Shown here piece by piece: positions 59,742 through 64,000 of a DNA stretch of 64,000 bases; the first letter of the stretch is position 1, and each line of letters opens with the position of its first letter. Below the pieces are notes generated by a model. It saw only the letters and a list, made by a program, of their open reading frames with translations. It was not told the DNA's origin and did no database searches. Source of the DNA: Siphonodentalium dalli (Eukaryota > Mollusca > Scaphopoda > Gadilida > Siphonodentaliidae). The DNA lies in contig CP136061.1 in assembly GCA_032622095.1 (NCBI GenBank), positions 216,038,373-216,102,372 on the forward strand. Reading direction: 5' to 3'. The translations under genes were made by a program, and so were the position numbers.

Positions 59742-60530
59742 TACGTAATGACATTAAACTCAAGAAAACCCGCGAAAACAAAACAAAATCACATTTAAGG
59801 TTTTAAGTTATTTCCTTCATAAAAAGAATCTTCGTGATAATGAACCCTCCCAATACTTTAGAATATAGAATTAACCTTAAAATAACAAAAACCGTCGGAA
59901 TACAGAACCTTCGGAATAACGAACCTTCTGATTGGTGAACCTTCGGAATAGCGAACATTCAGAGAAATTTCGGAATAGTGGACATTCTGGATAGTGAACC
60001 TTCGGAATAGAGACATGCCCCCAATATTCATATTATATGCACAGAGTTCAAAGGTATGGGCCCATAAAATCCTAAATTTGGCCCTTAAAATATTGAACTC
60101 CAAATTGGAGCCCACACAGAACATCACTTAAGTCAACTGTACCTGTGTCATGTCCCAATGCGGGAGGGTCCACAATATACCACAACATTCATATTATATG
60201 CCAAGAATTCAAAAGTATGGGCCCACGTAATGACATTAAATCTCAAGAAAACCCACGAAAACAAAACAAAATCACATTTAATGTTCTAAGTTAAGTTATT
60301 TCCTCCTGTATCTGTATCGGTATGCGCGCAGGATCAGTTCGGATGTGAGCGCACACTCCGTAAAAAGAATCTTTGTGATAATGAACCCTCTCAAATTAGT
60401 CTCTATACTTTAGAATATAGAATTAACCTAAAAATAACAAAAACCTTCGGAATAGAGAACCTTCGGAATAGCGGACCTTCGGGATAGCGAACCTTCATAA
60501 TAGAAACATGCCCCCACAAGTACACACATG
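59742..60530 (+). repeat. Tandem duplication of about 480 bp containing the 16-bp minisatellite
   Basis: TAATGACATTAAA, CAAGAAAACCC(G/A)CGAAAAC, AATATAGAATTAACCT and then the GAACCTTCGGAATAGC minisatellite occur at 59747-60010 and again at 60228-60510. The second copy carries a GC-richer insert near 60305-60360. Confidence 0.85.
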
Positions 60531-60734
60531 TGCTAATCTTTGTTGTACTATCGTGACTCTATCGGTACGATTTATACTCAGTACGAAATAACCATAATAA
60601 TACAGTCGCCCAGTGGATTATCGATCGACCACAGAATATGAAAATCTGCGTACCAAGCAACACCACGGTGTGGCGTAATAACGACGACCGATTGTGTCGC
60701 CTATATCTGTCTCTTCTATGAGGGTGTCGCGTAC

Positions 60735-60741
60735 CAACCCC

Positions 60742-60785
<44 letters not shown>

Positions 60786-61050
60786 CCTCTTTCTCTCCGT
60801 CTCTCCCTCTCCTCACTATCTACGATCTCTCTCCTCTTTCCTCCTCCCCCTTCCCACTATTCATATCGACTTGCATGCACTGACTCGACCATGCACGAAA
60901 ATCGATTCTGCGAATGCATTCCGAGAACCACATGACTGAGTTGTTTGGATAGCGGGTACCGCTGCACTAATGAACTGAGTTGGAATAACTCCAGATCACA
61001 TGGGACAGGTATCAACCGGCATGCATGCGATGATCATCACCCTCGTGTAC
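60735..61050 (+). repeat. Repeat F, copy 3
   Basis: A (CT)n run (60745-60778) and CT-rich stretch, then the conserved block 60870-61005 with the same 14-codon frame MHENRFCECIPRTT. Similarity ends soon after ACCGGCATGC at about 61025. Confidence 0.6.
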
Positions 61051-61079
61051 GTGGTATCGACAAACCCGAAGGTATCGTC

Positions 61080-62500
61080 AAACCAGACTGAATGGGAAAG
61101 TCATTTCCATGTATATGATATGGGAATAGGTTTGTTTGTCATCGTAAAACACACAACGAACAACGTATATATGTGCATGCACGCGAAGCAGGAGTATTTA
61201 CCCACCCGCTGTCAGTCAGTTCTCCCAGATCAAACAATTTAATATTTTTTGGCGATTTTTTTTCAATAGTGTTTTTTCTTTTACTCACTCAAATTATCGA
61301 GAACATCCACCCGCTAGTATATAGTTCCTGGCCTTCCCCGCTGCCAAAACAAATGCCGGTATATGAGTCAATATCAATTTTGGTCAAAATTACAGATATG
61401 CCACATGGCATTTTTTTAGTTCCGATAATGGGAAAAGTTGTTATCATTTCAAGATATATAGCTATTGAACTGGAAGAAACGACTGAAGTTCGAGCTTAAA
61501 CATCCAGCAATGATATTTTATGATGCTATGAATGGTGGATGTCTGGAAATTATGTCTCTTCTGTAACAGTATTATCATCTGGTATATCATTTTTCAGAAT
61601 AGAGATATTGGAGTACTTTTTGATCCGAATTGAGTATTGACCGGTAATGCATCGATCGAGAAAACATTTACCCTTTGTATAGCTTGTTTTCAATGGGGGC
61701 CACAATGGAACACATTTTTCTCCGAAAAATTTAATTTCAACACAACATTAAACTTTATTAAATCAAGATAATCAAATGTCACACACTTTCTAACATAATA
61801 TTTAATTGGACACTCCTTGTCCACCAAATATTGAACAAAACTGGAATTGAAATATATAACGTTTCATTTATAGATGAAAAAATAATATGTGTTACACGAC
61901 GGACTTAAGCGCAACACGAACGACACATATTTGCTACGGGGTGGACAATATCTGATAAATTTCTGTATAAAAGTCATGTCGAAATCCAGAGTTACGAAAT
62001 ATGCTAACAAGATGATAAAACCTGTTATTCATAACGAAAATACAGCAACGAACTACACAATCAGGATATCTGACGTTTGGTATACGATGTAGGAATAGGC
62101 TTTGTTACAGTAAGGACCACAACGTTACACAACTGACACAGTCATATGCGAAATGTCATTTGTATACATATAGGTATCATATTCATGTAATGGCATCAGT
62201 GCAAATTCAATATTATGGCGATTCTCGCGAGAATTCATGTCCCAAATACTTAATGATGTTTTCTGACGCGTATTTCTATATCAATATATGATGTGCGTTA
62301 CAGTAAAGATTACACGCTTGACAAAAAAAGGCGCATAGCATATATACAGGCTATTATAAAAAACGAGGTTCAATTTGTGGAATTTCTTTTCATAATAAAT
62401 GCCCCACTGTTTTTTACACATTCAGTACACATATGGTATAACGAATATTGTTAACTGAATACCATAGTAAATAAATTGTCGTTACACGATAGACATTGGT
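61080..62500. repeat. Very degenerate tandem repeat of about 200 bp (tentative)
   Basis: GTTACACGA or GTTACAGTAA-type blocks after GATATG/CGATGT recur near 61145, 61890, 62105, 62290 and 62475. GGGAATAGGTTTGTTTG (61122) resembles GGAATAGGCTTTGTTAC (62091). No gene is seen. Confidence 0.35.
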
Positions 62501-62504
62501 TATA

Positions 62505-62910
62505 GTCGGGTGAACACCCTATCCCTTGCTTTATCAGATGAAATAATATGAACGTACACTAACATTCGTTTGTGTTTAAATATAATACAACTATGTGGTG
62601 AAGAGGTGCCCGCGTACTGGACAATATGTAAGGATAAAGAATATTGTGTGTAGGTTAAACTATTGTGATAGATTCGAGTAACGGACGACGGATATGCTAT
62701 GGGATTATCCGGATACATGTAAATTAGCACACATTGTATATTTGAATCCCTTTCGTATATACCTGTCTCGTTTAGATTTGTGCTCGGTTGAGATAAATTA
62801 AAACAAGTGCATGTCCGTGTTTCATAAATATAAGTACATGTTCCTGGTGTTAGATAAGCTATCCCGATGCACATTGCTCGAATTCATCATTACAAGCATG
62901 AATTCCACCT
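62505..62910. other. Unassigned sequence
   Basis: A 124-codon minus-strand open frame (62500-62874) lacks any coding-like features. I do not call a gene. Confidence 0.4.
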
Positions 62911-62920
62911 TCATTATATT

Positions 62921-62972
62921 CACAGGTCCCCAAAACAAAAATTGACCACAATTTTTGTTCTGGGGACCTGTG
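62921..62972. mobile_element. 52-bp minimal MITE with 8-bp target duplication
   Basis: Two inverted 24-bp arms (CACAGGTCCCCAAAACAAAA onward; one mismatch) are separated by four bases (62945-62948). They are flanked by perfect direct repeats ATTATATT at 62913-62920 and 62973-62980. The 8-bp duplication and CA(C)AGG start suggest a hAT-type element reduced to its ends. Confidence 0.82.
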
Positions 62973-63026
62973 ATTATATTCACATATAAAAAAAAGTATA
63001 TTAGTGAGGTGAAGTAATGATAACTT

Positions 63027-63491
63027 TTAAAACAGTTTACTCACCGCCGAGTCCCACGCACATTCCCCAACAGCGAAATGTGAATGAGACCCCTCGATCA
63101 GTTGTGGATCTGGAATAACCGAGATCACTTCATCATAATTATACCAAGAAATGTCATTACATTTTTTCGGCCAGCAAAAGCAGTTAGAATATTTAACGCC
63201 AACACGCTTCATGCATTTAACAAGAAATTCACGCTCAGACATTTCTTCTACAATACCAGGGTGTATGGATTTCTGATACTCAACCAGTACGTACTTATTC
63301 ACACCATGAATCATGCTATCTGCCTTTCCATTCGCACAACACTCACTCATCGGACCTACCTCTACAACCACGCCTATACCTTTCTCAGCCTTCATCTCCT
63401 CACATATCTCCCCATCTCCAAAAACTACACCCGCATCCTGCACGCCGCATTCATTAACCACGCTACCACCTTGCTCAACCACCGTCTTCAT
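63027..63491 (-). CDS. C-terminal coding segment with a WP..D..WY domain
   Basis: Function not assigned. The frame of 154 codons has a repeat-like N-terminal third (VVEQGGSVVNE, GEICEEMKAE). A compact domain at residues 64-145 follows: NKYVLVEYQKSIHPGIVEEM, FLVKCMKRVG, CWPKKCNDISWYNYDEVISV and IPDPQ. This spacing (a Y/V-rich barrel start, PG, conserved WP, then WY and a hydrophobic-I-P-P tail) resembles a small beta-rich C-terminal module that I associate with uncharacterised transposon-linked proteins of invertebrates and fish. I cannot name the family. The frame ends SAVSKLF-stop, but GCG/GTGAGTAA at 63039-63046 (minus strand) is a near-perfect 5' splice site. The true exon may therefore end at 63045. 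Confidence 0.5.
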   Translation of the reverse strand: MKTVVEQGGSVVNECGVQDAGVVFGDGEICEEMKAEKGIGVVVEVGPMSECCANGKADSMIHGVNKYVLVEYQKSIHPGIVEEMSEREFLVKCMKRVGVKYSNCFCWPKKCNDISWYNYDEVISVIPDPQLIEGSHSHFAVGECAWDSAVSKLF

Positions 63492-64000
63492 GCATATCTG
63501 CTCGCCCGTATTTCCGCGGCAACCTCTGCATGTGAACCTTGGTGCATGCTCGACTCATAATTCTTGCAATAATCGTGTTCAACCCATCTTCCATCAACTA
63601 TGTCCTCATCAACAACAGTCACATCGACGCGCACACCACTCTGCTCACAACTTTCACTGACCACGCTACCTTGCTCGACCTCCACCTCCTCACATATCTC
63701 CTCACCACCCACAACCACTTCCGCTGCAACATCAAACTCAAACGCGCTAATCTCGCTACAAACTGGATCTGCCTTCGCAATCGTGCATATCTCCTCACCC
63801 TCAACGACCACATCGCTCGACTCACAACATGCATTAACCACGTTACCACATTCCCCAGCCTCCATCTCCTCACATATCTCCTCACATATATCCCGACTCC
63901 CCACAACCACATCTACCAGCACATCACTCGACTCATTCATTAACCACGCTACCACCTTGTTCAACCACTATCTCCTCACATATATCCTCACAAATCTCCC
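63488..64000 (-). pseudogene. Repeat-rich upstream coding region, frame-disrupted, runs off the window
   Basis: The minus strand encodes acidic, Val/Glu/Cys-rich repeats: (G)EEICEE(M/V)E, GSVV(N/S)E, SSDVVV. They are built on a recurring GAGATATGTGAGGAG unit at about 63400, 63690, 63790, 63880, 63895 and 63970. The frame open from 63964 to 63488 closes four bases from where the downstream domain frame opens. The stretch upstream of about 63940 (EDICEEIVVEQGGSVVNE) is in yet another frame. At least two frame changes separate homologous repeats, so this is either a decayed gene or shows repeat-associated indels. The start lies beyond base 64000. Confidence 0.45.

Noticed and set aside
62500-62874. 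124-codon minus-strand frame
   Set aside because: No domain, splice context or compositional shift; consistent with chance.
63084-63943. Plus-strand frames rich in Thr/His/Leu opposite the right-edge coding region
   Set aside because: Antisense shadows of the repeat unit; the minus strand carries the domain and the more coherent composition.

Overview
The window looks like intergenic, transposon-saturated chromosomal DNA from an invertebrate animal. The lineage cannot be fixed from the sequence. Reasons: AT-rich composition with many microsatellites, no operons or bacterial genes, splice-like junctions, a decayed CR1/jockey-like LINE tail, tRNA-derived SINE material, MITEs, and long head-to-tail arrays of elements with the anatomy of non-autonomous Helentrons (HINE/DINE-type rolling-circle elements). 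Nearly every long open frame is a by-product of tandem repeats. No complete gene is identifiable. A few plausible exons occur: about 19987-20221 (+), 35270-35758 (-), 57934-58033 (+), and a repeat-rich, frame-disrupted coding region on the minus strand running off the right edge (63027-64000).

Layout. 1-1.2 kb: old dispersed repeat with a 16-bp minisatellite. 1.26-3.71 kb: minus-oriented Helentron-like units, split by a tandemly duplicated tRNA-related sequence. 3.77-4.44 kb: pyrimidine-tract repeat F. 5.2-9.3 kb: element with long inverted arms, holding a nested Helentron and a CA-rich expansion. 10.0-16.7 kb: old repeat, then a 5.8-kb inverted-arm element containing a 42-bp minisatellite, a 366-bp tandem repeat and an 0.8-kb near-perfect palindrome. 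16.7-19.4 kb: TTAA-type MITE, TGATATCA-rich array and LINE fragment. 19.4-31.6 kb: dispersed repeats, a 2-kb foldback element, a TTA-flanked element, more TTAA MITEs and a second large palindrome. 31.63-40.70 kb: a 9-kb element bounded by a perfect 8-bp duplication, filled at its right side by a 156-bp satellite built on a GTCAACTCGTACCC motif. 41.9-53.1 kb: thirteen Helentron-like units head to tail, including a 2,680-bp higher-order duplication. 53.1-54.2 kb: repeat F. 54.5-56.9 kb: four more Helentron-like units. 57.0-64 kb: a TTAA element with a 48-bp tandem repeat, a possible first exon, old repeats, a third copy of F, a 52-bp MITE that is just two inverted repeats, and the minus-strand coding region.

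The most notable structure is the Helentron-like system. Four families share the same end anatomy (TATATATTTT near the 5' end, often a microsatellite, then a 3' GC hairpin followed by CTAGT). They are joined end to start without spacer, and all are built by iterating a related module of about 120-135 bp. The family carrying GACCTTGACCTT is also extremely dense in nuclear-receptor half-sites (AGGTCA), including DR0 and DR5 arrangements. Second is the 9-kb 8-bp-TSD element, whose termini and satellite share one short motif that flips orientation at the right end.
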